Assembly: GCF_018141425.1 (NCBI RefSeq)
Contig: NZ_CP058561.1
Span: 992,001-1,056,000 of the forward strand
DNA: 64,000 nucleotides
Direction: 5' to 3'
Source of the DNA: Vallitalea guaymasensis
GTDB taxonomy: Bacteria; Bacillota; Clostridia; Lachnospirales; Vallitaleaceae
Shown: piece by piece, positions 26,252-35,314 of the stretch
Layout of the letters: every line of letters begins with the position of its first letter
How positions within the stretch are numbered: the first letter of the stretch is position 1
The notes under the pieces: generated by a model
What the model was told of the DNA's origin: nothing
Seen by the model: the letters and a program-made list of their open reading frames with translations, nothing else
Database searches by the model: none
Position numbers and translations under genes: made by a program

Positions 26252-26564
26252 TCTTATTCAGCTCCCCTGTTACTATAAGATACATTTTTCTTTTATCAAA
26301 TGGACGTATACCTTTTATCTCATATTGCATTCCATCAAGTAAGAATCTCATATTATTGGTTATGTCATTTCTTGCTCTAATTATGAGATTAACTACTTTA
26401 AGTACATTACTGGCATCAGACTTAAATGTCTCTTTTGTACTCATATATTTAACCTTAGCCCATATAGTCTTATATTGCTTATATCCATCATCTGTAAAAT
26501 CTAATGCATCACTGTCTTTCTTCTTAAGAAAAGGTATTCTATCTTTTAATTCTCCTGGGTCCAT
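26235..26564 (-). CDS. Head closure / head-tail joining protein
   Basis: About 109 residues. MDPGELKDRIPFLKK...YKTIWAKVKYMSTKE...IRARNDITNNMRFLLDG is the usual pattern of SPP1 gp16-like head-tail joining proteins (PF05521 type). The second ATG is chosen since GAGGG lies 6 nt before it. Confidence 0.85.
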   Translation of the reverse strand: MDPGELKDRIPFLKKKDSDALDFTDDGYKQYKTIWAKVKYMSTKETFKSDASNVLKVVNLIIRARNDITNNMRFLLDGMQYEIKGIRPFDKRKMYLIVTGELNKNERPG

Positions 26565-26578
26565 AATCATCCCTCACT

Positions 26579-26839
26579 TTACAACTGCAGTAACATCATC
26601 TTTGCAATTTCTCTTATACCACTGTTTCCTTTTTCACTGGCAAGTCCTCTATTCTCATACATGTCAGCTATTAAAAACAGACATATCATTTTAGCCCGGT
26701 TATCCTTATCATCAATAACTGAATCTGTAGATGATCTAATAAAACTTTCTGCTGCATGAATCATTGTTTGTATGCTGATATCATCTTCATCTGTTTCTAT
26801 CCTAAGGTGTTGTTTTACCTCTTCAAGGGAAACTATCAA
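26579..26839 (-). CDS. Head-tail connector (gp6-like)
   Basis: About 86 residues: SLEEVKQHLRIETDEDD, IQTMIHAAESFI, then AKMICLFLIADMYENRG. This is the classic phage_connect_1/gp6-like helical fold that forms the ring below the portal. Start TTG 26,839 has GGAG 8 nt upstream; GTG 26,848 is the alternative. Confidence 0.88.
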   Translation of the reverse strand: MIVSLEEVKQHLRIETDEDDISIQTMIHAAESFIRSSTDSVIDDKDNRAKMICLFLIADMYENRGLASEKGNSGIREIAKMMLLQL

Positions 26840-26881
26840 GGTTATCACTCCATTCTAAAATAGAGAAGGAATCAACCTTCT

Positions 26882-27310
26882 CTATTTAATGTCAACTGTA
26901 TCTACGGAATATGGCATCAATACAATTTCATATTCCGTCTTTTTATTTTCTGATTTAAGCATTTGTGATAATAATTCAAACTGTCCTATACTCAAACCTT
27001 TTTTAGCTTTTACTATAATTGTATTGCCCTCTTCTTTAATTACTTCAACTTCATCATTATCTATATCAGGTTTATCTTTTGCAACAGTTTTCTTTTTAGT
27101 TGTTTTATCCTCTTTGATAATTACTTCAACCTCATTATTATCTTCTTCAGGTTTATCTTTTGTTACAGTCTCTTGTTCAGTTGCTTTGCCCTCTTCGATA
27201 ATTACTTCAACCTCATTATTATCTACTTCGGATTTATCTTTTGTAATAGTTTCTTTTTCAGTTGTTTTATCATCTATCTTCTTTTTACTAGTTTTCTTTT
27301 TATTAGGCAT
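26882..27310 (-). CDS. Repeat-rich head-associated protein of unknown function
   Basis: 142 residues. A basic start (MPNKKKTSKKK) is followed by three 27-residue charged repeats (residues 16-96, core E/Q-E/K-T-x-x-KDK...DNNEVEVI). A C-terminal domain of about 45 residues follows (GLSIGQFELLSQMLKSENKK). It sits between capsid and connector, where decoration or small head genes are common. The repeats look like a flexible extendable spacer holding the C-terminal domain. Family not recognised; SD AAGGAGGGATGATAA is strong. Confidence 0.68.
   Translation of the reverse strand: MPNKKKTSKKKIDDKTTEKETITKDKSEVDNNEVEVIIEEGKATEQETVTKDKPEEDNNEVEVIIKEDKTTKKKTVAKDKPDIDNDEVEVIKEEGNTIIVKAKKGLSIGQFELLSQMLKSENKKTEYEIVLMPYSVDTVDIK
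27023..27265 (-). repeat. Three tandem 81-bp repeats
   Basis: Units at 27,185-27,265, 27,104-27,184 and 27,023-27,103 share blocks such as ATTACTTCAACCTCATTATT and are exactly in frame. Copy number should be variable between related prophages. Confidence 0.85.
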
Positions 27311-27323
27311 TTATCATCCCTCC

Positions 27324-28613
27324 TTAAGCAGTTATCTTCTTGACTCTTACGAAACCTTTATACATTGCTACATTACCACCTATCCATACTGAGCCACGAT
27401 AAGCTATTTGTCCAGTTTTAAATTTATAATCTCTTGATTCTTCTACTTCTATATCTGAGAATACAGGCATTTCATAACCTTCTAATTTTCCATATGCCAT
27501 ACATAAAGTATCTGCTGCTGTTTTAGTAGATGAGAGTGCAGGACAACCACTGTTAATGATAAAAGGAACTTTGAAACTATCGTCTGATGATATTGTTCCA
27601 GTGTTTCCATTTAACTCGATCTTATAAAGTTTCTTATCGTCTGTTCCTCTTATAGCTGCAAATTTAGCAAGGTCTAATTTATTTAAGATTAAATAAGCAT
27701 CTCCTTCAACATCTTCATCTCCACCATACCCGAATACTATTTTATCTAATGTATCTTTATCAATTTCAGATATTTCTACTTCTTCTCCATCACCTACTGG
27801 AATGACTTTTGCTGGTGCATTGAAAATACCTGTTATTGCATTTGAACCTCCTGCTCCTAATACAATCTGTTTAGTTATTTTCTTTCTAAGTGATTTTTCA
27901 ATACTATTTCTAACTAAAGTCTGATATTGAATATTAGGTAATTTCTTGGCTTCATCTGTAATCTCTGTATAAGCTGTTATTTTAGCTTTTCCTATGGATA
28001 CATAATCAAATTCTGGATCTGCATCATGGTACTCACCATCTTCTGTTGTATAGTCACCTTCACCACTTGATTTCTCAAATGCCTTTGAATAGCTTTCTCC
28101 ACCCTGTAGTGGTACAGCATGTACCTTGTCAATTAGTCCTGATACTTCATTGAATGTTTTGTTTATGTCTCTACTATATTTATCTTCATTGACAAGCTTA
28201 CCACTTCCTAGTGATACAGCTCTGAAAGTTGGCATTTCATCAGTACTGAATTTTACTGCTTTACCATCTTTCAAGGTTTGCCCTCTTTGTTCATATTTCT
28301 TTTCTATTTCTGCTCTTTCTTCATCAGGTTTTGTGTATGTGGCTAATGGATTGAATCCTCCTACTGGTAATGCATTTCTTTTTTCTTCAATGTTCTCCTG
28401 CTCTCTTTTTTCGATGTTAGTTTCATTATTTAATTCAGTTTCTTCTATTTCCTCAATCATTCCTCTTAGCTCTGCTATATCTCTGTTGATTTCTTTTATT
28501 TCATTGTTTATGCTTCTTAGTTCAACTACATCTTTAGCTTCTTTATTCTTTGTTTCTAGTTCCTGCATTCTAGCTTCTTTCAATTTTAATAATGCTAATA
28601 ATTTCTCTTTCAT
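27324..28613 (-). CDS. Major capsid protein (HK97 fold) with N-terminal scaffold region
   Basis: About 429 residues. The first 85 residues are a charged coiled coil (delta/scaffold domain) that the prohead protease would remove. The capsid domain follows: TFRAVSLGSG, DKVHAVPLQGGES, ITAYTEITDEAKKLPN, and an HK97-like C-terminal part ending WIGGNVAMYKGFVRVKK. The ATG at 28,613 has AAAGGTGA upstream and follows the protease stop by one base. It is the main head shell protein. Confidence 0.93.
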   Translation of the reverse strand: MKEKLLALLKLKEARMQELETKNKEAKDVVELRSINNEIKEINRDIAELRGMIEEIEETELNNETNIEKREQENIEEKRNALPVGGFNPLATYTKPDEERAEIEKKYEQRGQTLKDGKAVKFSTDEMPTFRAVSLGSGKLVNEDKYSRDINKTFNEVSGLIDKVHAVPLQGGESYSKAFEKSSGEGDYTTEDGEYHDADPEFDYVSIGKAKITAYTEITDEAKKLPNIQYQTLVRNSIEKSLRKKITKQIVLGAGGSNAITGIFNAPAKVIPVGDGEEVEISEIDKDTLDKIVFGYGGDEDVEGDAYLILNKLDLAKFAAIRGTDDKKLYKIELNGNTGTISSDDSFKVPFIINSGCPALSSTKTAADTLCMAYGKLEGYEMPVFSDIEVEESRDYKFKTGQIAYRGSVWIGGNVAMYKGFVRVKKITA

Positions 28614-28614
28614 A

Positions 28615-29295
28615 TTATTCACCTTTTACCTTTCTTATCGTGATATCAATTTCATTCTGGTTTCTTAATCTCAATACCTCTGCTTCTTGTTCTGCTCTGG
28701 AGTTCTCCAACTCTTTTGACTTTACATTATCCAAAGTGGCTTTAGCGTTATCCAATGCTTTTTTGTCACGAGCATTTATATCAGTACCCTCATAAGCTGG
28801 GTAATTGACAGCACTTACTTCTCTTACTTTTGCAATCTTTGAAATGTATCTTGTAGGCATATCACTATCAAGATCAGTCCATCTTTCTTCTTCAACGTAA
28901 AAAATAAAAGACATTCCATTAATGTCTCCTCTTTTTACAGCACTGTATAAACTTTTTGCTTCAACGTTGTTATCTACATCCAAGTCGGCTTTTACATACA
29001 AGCCTTTTTCATCTACCTTTAACTGCATTGTTGAGTTTCCTTCTTCTTTCCTGCTTCTTGCTAAAGGTATCTTATGCCATTCATGATTGGCACTGAAGAG
29101 TACATCATCAAAATCAGTATCATCAAATGCCCCTCTTTCAATGACTTCATAGAACCAGTCGGCAATATTGGTTCTTTGATTGTATACTGCTGCATGACCG
29201 TCTATGTAAGTTCCTTCTTCACTTGCCCTGATGTCTGGGAAGCCAAAACTTCTTATGACTTCTATGTCCTTTTTAGGCATCTGTTCTTTATCCAT
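28615..29295 (-). CDS. HK97 prohead protease (U35)
   Basis: 226 residues. The serine-protease domain shows GHAAVYNQRT, FYEVIERGAF, FSANHEW with the catalytic His, LARSR and INGMSFIF with the catalytic Ser, then SAVNYPAYEGT. A charged helical tail follows. It matures the capsid by cutting the delta domain of the next gene. It overlaps the portal gene by 8 nt. Confidence 0.95.
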   Translation of the reverse strand: MDKEQMPKKDIEVIRSFGFPDIRASEEGTYIDGHAAVYNQRTNIADWFYEVIERGAFDDTDFDDVLFSANHEWHKIPLARSRKEEGNSTMQLKVDEKGLYVKADLDVDNNVEAKSLYSAVKRGDINGMSFIFYVEEERWTDLDSDMPTRYISKIAKVREVSAVNYPAYEGTDINARDKKALDNAKATLDNVKSKELENSRAEQEAEVLRLRNQNEIDITIRKVKGE

Positions 29296-30502
29296 CTTCT
29301 TTTCCCTCCATTCTTGCTTTATTTAATTGATATTGATTAGCTATATTAACATCAACATAATTAAGGCTCATATATCTTTCATCCCCACCTATGTATGGAG
29401 GATAACCAAATAACTCTAATAAAGCATTGTTTGTCAATGCTCCTCTGTTCCCTAGAATATCTGCAACTGCTATTTTGTTTTTAACATTGGTAAATAGTAG
29501 TTTTTGAGGATAGAACACTATTTCATTCCCATGGTTCAGCTTTTCTTTACTGAATATAGTTTTTGAAAATGCCTGCCCCAAACTGATTACTAATGGTTCA
29601 ATAGTTTTTTCATAAAAAGCCTGGTATTGTTCATCTGTAAAATCTCCTGTTAAGATAGGCAGTGATACTCCAAACCACTTAAGAACTTTCATTTCCAAAA
29701 ATCCCATGGTATCTTTATCTATGATCTTAGGGTCAACTTGTAATGGTATGTATTCACCTTTTACATCTAAGGGTAATATTCCTGATTCTCCACTAGATAT
29801 TCTTTTTTCAAATTTATTCTTTTCTTGAATAAGCTTTTCCTCATCTACCATAGAACCATATTTATACACCCCTCTTATTTGTAATGATGTTTTTATTGCC
29901 TTATCCAAACCTTCTATTACGGTATCATTAGTTTGTAGTATCTTTAATAAGGCTTCATTGTCAGGCTGTCCATTCATACCTCCACCCATTACTTCATTTA
30001 CTGAATACCTTAGTCTTAGGTGTATAAGGCTTTCATATGGAAGTGTGTAATTCTCTCCACTTGCGAATCTCATTTCTACAAACATCCTGTTGCTTTCATC
30101 CTGCTTGAATGTAACCACTTTAGGATCTAATGGATAAAATCCTGTGTACTTTCCATCTTTATACGTAGGATATATGAAAACGTTGTAATTTAAATACAGC
30201 TGCCAAACTATCTTTTCCAAGAAGTCTTTTGTTGTCATTAGTTCATTAGGTGAAAACTTGAATAACCTGTTAAGTTCACTATTTACTCTTACCTGCATAC
30301 CGTTTGGATCATTTCTTATGTGTTTAGGCATCAGCTTACTACACTCTGTTGCAATGCAGTTGATACAATCTTGTACAATATCGGATGCATATATGTTCTC
30401 TCCAAACTGTGAGAATATAGGCACGTTTCCATTCATGAATCTAGCGTATCTTGTTATCCTTCGTTTGTTCTTGAATTTTGTTAGTGTATTAATTAGTCCC
30501 AG
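29288..30502 (-). CDS. Portal protein (HK97 family), apparent CTG start
   Basis: About 404 residues. Portal features: DIVQDCINCIATECSKL, FLEKIVWQLYLNYNVFIY, LIHLRLRYSV, DFTDEQYQAFYEKTIEPL and the ending NRGALTNNALLELFGYPPYIGGDE. The first ATG (30,436) has no ribosome site and would lack the conserved basic N-terminus. The frame is open upstream and reads GLINTLTKFKNKRRITRYARF, a normal portal opening, starting at a CTG (30,502) 6 nt after a near-perfect GGAGGTGA. No ATG, GTG or TTG is available in that segment. Either CTG is used or a base has changed. It forms the DNA entry ring. Confidence 0.9.
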   Translation of the reverse strand: MGLINTLTKFKNKRRITRYARFMNGNVPIFSQFGENIYASDIVQDCINCIATECSKLMPKHIRNDPNGMQVRVNSELNRLFKFSPNELMTTKDFLEKIVWQLYLNYNVFIYPTYKDGKYTGFYPLDPKVVTFKQDESNRMFVEMRFASGENYTLPYESLIHLRLRYSVNEVMGGGMNGQPDNEALLKILQTNDTVIEGLDKAIKTSLQIRGVYKYGSMVDEEKLIQEKNKFEKRISSGESGILPLDVKGEYIPLQVDPKIIDKDTMGFLEMKVLKWFGVSLPILTGDFTDEQYQAFYEKTIEPLVISLGQAFSKTIFSKEKLNHGNEIVFYPQKLLFTNVKNKIAVADILGNRGALTNNALLELFGYPPYIGGDERYMSLNYVDVNIANQYQLNKARMEGKEDG

Positions 30503-30518
30503 CTTTCCTCACCTCCTC

Positions 30519-32246
30519 CTAAATGATGTTCATGTATTCTGTTCGATATCTTTTAAGTAATACATATAAGATTATCAATGTTACTGAACCATCTATTCTT
30601 TGTGTAGCATCTGATGATTTTATGGGATATATCAATCCTTCTTTATCTACTTTCAGACAGGTATTCAATAAGCACCATCTATCAACTGGATTACTGTTAT
30701 ATATTATTAGACCGTCTTTGAAATCAGCTTCTACAGACTTCATTGGATTAGATAATGTGTATTTGTCCATTGGTACATTCTCAACATCTATATCAAGCTT
30801 TTCATCCATTTCCTTACGCCAGTATTTAGCATTCCATTTATCACATCCAGCTTTGAATATCCTTATCTTGTATTTCTTCCAAAGTTCTTCATGCCACTGA
30901 GTAATCTTGGAGTAATCAATATCATTTCCTTCACTTTTTGTAATGTATCCTGCTTCAACCCATTCTTTATAAGGTGCTTCTTTAGAATTTAATTTTGATT
31001 CAGGAATGAAGTATTTTGATATTATGTATTTCTTGTTGCTGTTAGGTTTCATTATCAGGACCTTGGAACTTGTTAAGTCTGTTGTTTCTGATAAGTCAGT
31101 ACCGCTGAAACCAAAGCAACCTCTAAACTCTTCATAGTCAAATGTTGCATCATTACTTATGTCTGCTTCTTCAAGCCACTTGGCAGCACTGGTCTGTTTA
31201 ACATTGAAGTCTTTTGCTAGTACAAAGACTCTATCTGATCTTTTAGCTTGTGCACTTCTTATTTGTGATACCAGGTAAGCTTCTTTTTTACATACACCAA
31301 GATTAGGATTTGCTTTATACCAACTTATTTCATCTTGAAATATTTCTTCTTCTGAATCCTGAGTATATAACCAAACTAAGATATCAGGATCTTCTCTTTC
31401 ACCATTTAATACTTCTCTTCCGTATTTCAGTTCTTCATCAAGGTATCCGTCATTAATGAATCCTTCTGTGGTTATATTAATAAATAATGGTTCATCTTTT
31501 GTTGATTGAGATTGCTCTATTGATTTGGCTATGATATTATCTTTCATCTCATGACTTTCATCTAATATAGCAAAATCAATATTTCTTCCTTCTTTGTTCC
31601 TAGTCCTGTCAGATAGTTTTTTAATACTGGACCTGTTAATCAGGTTGAACATACCCTTCTGATTTTTATGGGTCCTTTTCTCTTTAGGATCAAATATCTC
31701 CCTCATGGTGTTAATCTCATCATAGATGATACTTGCCTGGTTATCATCGTTTGATGAACATATCAAATCAGAACCACCATTACCACACATGAATTCAGCC
31801 ATACTTAATGCTCCACATATTGCTGACTTTCCATTCTTTCTTCCAATGAGAAGTATCACTTTCTTGAAACGTCTCAACTTTGTGTCAGACCATCTGAATG
31901 AATATATGACTTCTATTAAAGCCTTTTCCCATAATTCTAATATGAATGGTTTCCCATAGAATGGTGACTTTGTATGTTTACAGAATGTTTCTATAAACTC
32001 TGTCCTTAGTTCTGAAACTGAAATATCATAGTAGTAATCAGGATTATCCAAGTCATTTATTAAGTTTTCAAGGCAGGTCATCAGCTCCCTACCTATAATT
32101 ACTATTTCACCCTTTTTTATCAGGTTCTTAATATCTACAGGTGCATAATTCAAGGATTCAAAACCTTTTATGGCTTTATTGTAGTATTCAAGTAAATATG
32201 AATGTTCATCATCAATGGTGTTAAGACTTAAATTTATATTTGCCAT
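30519..32246 (-). CDS. Terminase large subunit
   Basis: 575 residues. ATPase: LLIGRKNGKSAICGALS (Walker A-like R-K-N-G-K-S), NIDFAILDESHEMKD (Walker B with catalytic E), NITTEGFINDGYLDEEL (coupling motif). Nuclease: FSGTDLSETTDLTSS and the late QRIDGSVTLIIL with acidic residues. It is of the HK97/P27-partner class and packages DNA into the prohead. It starts 4 nt after the small-subunit gene. Confidence 0.95.
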   Translation of the reverse strand: MANINLSLNTIDDEHSYLLEYYNKAIKGFESLNYAPVDIKNLIKKGEIVIIGRELMTCLENLINDLDNPDYYYDISVSELRTEFIETFCKHTKSPFYGKPFILELWEKALIEVIYSFRWSDTKLRRFKKVILLIGRKNGKSAICGALSMAEFMCGNGGSDLICSSNDDNQASIIYDEINTMREIFDPKEKRTHKNQKGMFNLINRSSIKKLSDRTRNKEGRNIDFAILDESHEMKDNIIAKSIEQSQSTKDEPLFINITTEGFINDGYLDEELKYGREVLNGEREDPDILVWLYTQDSEEEIFQDEISWYKANPNLGVCKKEAYLVSQIRSAQAKRSDRVFVLAKDFNVKQTSAAKWLEEADISNDATFDYEEFRGCFGFSGTDLSETTDLTSSKVLIMKPNSNKKYIISKYFIPESKLNSKEAPYKEWVEAGYITKSEGNDIDYSKITQWHEELWKKYKIRIFKAGCDKWNAKYWRKEMDEKLDIDVENVPMDKYTLSNPMKSVEADFKDGLIIYNSNPVDRWCLLNTCLKVDKEGLIYPIKSSDATQRIDGSVTLIILYVLLKRYRTEYMNII

Positions 32247-32250
32247 TTCA

Positions 32251-32598
32251 TCACTTCACTTGCTGCTTTTCTTTTATCCACTTGTCAAAAGCATCATCAT
32301 CCTCAATAGCATTTCTATTCAAGATACTATTTAGTACTTTTATAACTACAGAATAACAATTTACATTTTTAAGGAATTGCTTACTTGATTCAAATGTTTT
32401 CTGTAAGCTTTTATTGGTAGGATGCACTTTCACCATACCAGTTTCTTTCATGATCTCTTTCAACCCATGATTCTCAGCATATAAAAAAGCAGCATCTTCT
32501 ATAAGACCCTGCACCAGTTCTCTTTGATTATCTTCTACATCTTTAAAGATGTTGGATAATTTCTCATACTCCTTTTTATATACTTGTGATTTTTCCAC
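32251..32598 (-). CDS. Terminase small subunit, P27 family
   Basis: About 115-121 residues, helical: LIEDAAFLYAENHGLKEIMKETGMVKVHPTN..., then KQFLKNVNCYSVVIKVLNSIL. The 'G-x-V-x-x-H-P' turn and place directly before TerL fit P27-type small terminases, which recognise packaging DNA. GTG 32,598 (GGAGGT 10 nt upstream) or GTG 32,616 may be the start. Confidence 0.8.
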   Translation of the reverse strand: MEKSQVYKKEYEKLSNIFKDVEDNQRELVQGLIEDAAFLYAENHGLKEIMKETGMVKVHPTNKSLQKTFESSKQFLKNVNCYSVVIKVLNSILNRNAIEDDDAFDKWIKEKQQVK

Positions 32599-32639
32599 TT
32601 TTCTAAAAACCTCCACCGATTTTCAAATTTTTTGGTTGC

Positions 32640-32705
32640 TGTGAGAAATACCTTCCCCCCTACGGTCTTTCGGTGTTGCCCTATTACTATTCATGGGGGG
32701 GATCA
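32640..32705. other. Candidate packaging (cos) region
   Basis: This 126-bp gap between the HNH gene and the P27 small terminase contains the most G/C-rich segment of the late region: CCTTCCCCCCTACGGTC, then CGGTGTTGCC, then a run of seven Gs at 32,695-32,701. Phages with this HNH/P27/TerL order usually have cos sites at about this place. The site itself cannot be proven by eye. Confidence 0.4.
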
Positions 32706-32742
32706 ATAATCTTTTTTGTTATCCATCCTCACAACCTCTTCA

Positions 32743-33426
32743 TTATTCTTTATAACTCCTAAACCATTTATCTATGTATGATGAATATTCCTTTATGCTT
32801 CTACCATCAATACTAGTCTTTAATCTATTTAGACATTCATCTTTGTCTGTATCAATTAAAATAAGTTCTGCACCTAGTTCCTTTACCAGTCTGTCTCTCT
32901 TGTACTTATCTGCATAACCACCTATTACCCAGGCATTATTCCATTTACCATATCTAGTTTTTATATTATCTATCAAAGCCTTTTGAACACTGATGATATT
33001 AAATAATAACTTATCAGGTTTATCATATCTTGGTAATAAAGTGACAGCTTCATATAGTCTATCCATATCAACTACTATGTCATTATCTGATTTATGTTCA
33101 AGTACATAAGTTGTTTTACCTGAACATGGTGGTCCATAGACAATGTAAACATTCTTGTCTTTCTTCTTATGTCCACCTTGGAATCTATCATGTCTTTTAT
33201 TGTGACAGCCATTACATAACACCTTAACTTTATCTGAATTAAGAGATACCATGGCATCATTGACATTGTTAAGTGTTAAGATTTCTTCATGATGTACCTC
33301 TATTTGTTTATGCTCTGTAATAATCTTTCCACAATCTTCACATACAGGACCACGTTGCAATATAATCATCTTTCTGAATTTCTTCCACTCTTTAGAATCA
33401 TAGAAGCTCTTTAATGTACTCCACAT
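32743..33426 (-). CDS. HNH endonuclease fused to a P-loop kinase-like domain
   Basis: 227 residues. The N-terminal 85 form an HNH nuclease: CEDCGK, EVHHEEILT, LCNGCHNKRHD (two CxxC zinc pairs and the H-H/N/H core). A linker (GGHKKKDKN) leads to a P-loop domain VYIVYGPPCSGKTTYV and VVDMDRLYEAV, like polynucleotide or adenylate kinases. Terminase-linked HNH proteins assist cos cleavage; the kinase part may act on DNA ends. It lies between the two small-terminase candidates. Confidence 0.88.
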   Translation of the reverse strand: MWSTLKSFYDSKEWKKFRKMIILQRGPVCEDCGKIITEHKQIEVHHEEILTLNNVNDAMVSLNSDKVKVLCNGCHNKRHDRFQGGHKKKDKNVYIVYGPPCSGKTTYVLEHKSDNDIVVDMDRLYEAVTLLPRYDKPDKLLFNIISVQKALIDNIKTRYGKWNNAWVIGGYADKYKRDRLVKELGAELILIDTDKDECLNRLKTSIDGRSIKEYSSYIDKWFRSYKE

Positions 33427-33444
33427 GTTACCATTCCTTTAACT

Positions 33445-34164
33445 CTAATTCTTTCTTAAATCTAGCACTTCCTGTTCCATTCTTAGCTTTTGTTTACTAA
33501 CTTCTTTTCTATGCTGCAACTCTGGATTAGTAATCTGTACTCTAAGTTTATCAACCCTTAATCGTTGCTCTTCTGTTGTCATTTCCCAATTAGCATGAAG
33601 CATGTCATCATATTTTTTAATCATACCAGATAATGTTGTCATAGCTCTGCTTTGAGCATTTAAGAAGTTCGCTTGTTTATCCCAGGCGAATTGTATTTCA
33701 TATTCCTTACTATTCATTTTGTCACTACAAGTTGTTTTCTTTAACTCTTTTGTCATATCATCTTTATCATTAACAAACATTACTTTTTGTGATCTAATGA
33801 TAGCTGCCCATAAAGTAATTATCTGTGCCCATATAATTTCTATTGGATCAGCATTAGCATCTTCTAATTCCTGGACAATACTCTTAGTTTTTGTTGGATA
33901 ATATTTGGAGTACCATCCATCTGTCCTAGCATTTTGATTACGTATAGGTGCTCCACCCAAATTACCTAATGCGTTCTGATTACCTAGTGGTGCTCCACCT
34001 TTTGGATTATACTTTACATTCCATTGGTCTATCTTTTTCCAGTATGTAATATTTCTAGGCTTCTCATTAAGTATATTAGCAATTTGTTTTATGGTTATCT
34101 TCCCATGATGTTCTTTATAAATTTTAAATGCTGCTAACCTATTAGGGTTCTTTTCTTTTGCCAC
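33445..34164 (-). CDS. Terminase small subunit-like DNA-binding protein
   Basis: 239 residues. An N-terminal HTH (FKIYKEHHGKITIKQIANIL, then ITYWKKIDQW) is followed by the GGAPLGNQNALGN...GGAPIRNQNAR signature of YqaS-type phage small terminases. A helical C-terminus follows (LRVDKLRVQITNPEL). A P27-type small subunit is also present (32,251), so the phage may carry two DNA-recognition proteins. The start is GTG with AAGGGGGGATAAA. Confidence 0.8.
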   Translation of the reverse strand: MAKEKNPNRLAAFKIYKEHHGKITIKQIANILNEKPRNITYWKKIDQWNVKYNPKGGAPLGNQNALGNLGGAPIRNQNARTDGWYSKYYPTKTKSIVQELEDANADPIEIIWAQIITLWAAIIRSQKVMFVNDKDDMTKELKKTTCSDKMNSKEYEIQFAWDKQANFLNAQSRAMTTLSGMIKKYDDMLHANWEMTTEEQRLRVDKLRVQITNPELQHRKEVSKQKLRMEQEVLDLRKN

Positions 34165-34571
34165 TTTATCCCCCCTTAAGTTTTAACTGTACTTTTTATA
34201 CTGTACTCAAAACCTTAGTAATTCTTATATATATAATTGACAAAATATATTTAGTTGAGTTGTTTTATTTGAAATTCCATTTTTTTATGAACAGTAACTA
34301 ATAATAACAAATAGTAATAATATTACTTTTTTGAGATAAAAAAAATAATGCACAAAACTCTTTTTATCTCATGATTAATAAATAAACTATAAAAATATGG
34401 CTCAACCCTCCATTATTACTGGCTTCATGGTCGTTTTTTATACTAAACTGCAAATCAGTAATAACATATAGGATTACGGATTATATTTTTAAGTTGCATT
34501 ATATAGAAGTTATTTTTCCATCTTATCATAAATAAGTAACCTCGACATTTTTACGGATTCCAATGTAAAAT
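34165..34571. other. 407-bp gene-free stretch upstream of the packaging genes
   Basis: It contains a perfect 10-bp inverted repeat (GAGATAAAAA 34,333-34,342 with 34,361-34,370), which may terminate the transcript of the tyrosine recombinase or fold in the late mRNA. A/T-rich hexamers that could form the late promoter are present on the - strand but none is well spaced. No gene is seen. Confidence 0.45.
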
Positions 34572-35213
34572 TTATAATCTACTGCCAGCAATTTTAGCAG
34601 CACTTTCTTTTGCTTCATCTTCAAGCCCTAAATATATCTTAGTTACTTCAATGCTTTTATGCCCTAATGCTATGCGTACGTGTTCCAATGAACCTGTAGC
34701 ATCATATATTCTTCGAGCATATGTTTTTCTAAGGCTATGACCTGTAATCTGCTTTAAGTTGATATCTGGTTCATTTGCAACCTCTTTGAGTATGTCAGAA
34801 AAACTATCTTCACCAATATATTGACTTCCTTTTCCTTTGTTGCTGATGAATGCATACTCTGAAGCTTTTCTACCTTGAACAAATTTCTTAAGTATTACTT
34901 CCAAAGAAGGAACAATTTCATGTTTTCTTGGCTTTGGTTCTTTTTGTGTAGAATTAGGATGTTTGAATTTATGTGTCCTCCATGCCTTAATCTGCTTACT
35001 TTCTTGAATTTCAAAGAAACCATTTTCTAAGCTTACCCTGATATCGCCAACTGTTAAGCAGACTAAATCTTGCATTCGATATCCTGTAGCTACTCCTAGT
35101 AAAAATAGAGTTATGTTTCTTTCCTTGAACTTGCTGCTCTTCTCTTCCAGCCTATACTTGAACCGATCATATGATTCTTCTGGTATAGGTTTTGCTGGCT
35201 TCTTTTTTGACAC
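34572..35213 (-). CDS. Phage tyrosine recombinase (catalytic domain only)
   Basis: About 213 residues with the full catalytic set: GYRMQDL (Arg), a Lys-bearing beta hairpin, HSLRKTYARR (H-x-x-R), LGHKSIEVTKIYLGL (His and Tyr nucleophile). The usual N-terminal core-binding domain is short. It sits between late regulator and packaging genes, not near an attachment site, and the phage already has a serine integrase, so it more likely resolves multimers or acts in DNA processing. Start GTG 35,213 has AAGGAGGTGG 8 nt before it. Confidence 0.85.
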   Translation of the reverse strand: MSKKKPAKPIPEESYDRFKYRLEEKSSKFKERNITLFLLGVATGYRMQDLVCLTVGDIRVSLENGFFEIQESKQIKAWRTHKFKHPNSTQKEPKPRKHEIVPSLEVILKKFVQGRKASEYAFISNKGKGSQYIGEDSFSDILKEVANEPDINLKQITGHSLRKTYARRIYDATGSLEHVRIALGHKSIEVTKIYLGLEDEAKESAAKIAGSRL

Positions 35214-35244
35214 TTCATATTCCACCTCCTTCATTTGGGCATGA

Positions 35245-35272
35245 AAAAAGCCCTGTAGTATAACAAGGCTTC
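35245..35272 (-). terminator. Terminator after the late regulator gene
   Basis: On the - strand AAGCCTTGT-TATACT-ACAGGGCTT (9 bp, one G-U) ends in TTTTTTC. It separates the ArpU-like gene from the tyrosine recombinase and packaging operon. Confidence 0.82.
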
Positions 35273-35314
35273 TTAAAAGTATATAAATCTTACTACTAGC
35301 ATATTAACATGTGT

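Noticed and set aside
26889-27392. + strand open frame of 167 codons, Ser/Leu-rich
   Set aside because: Mirror image of the repeat-rich head protein gene; no start signal.
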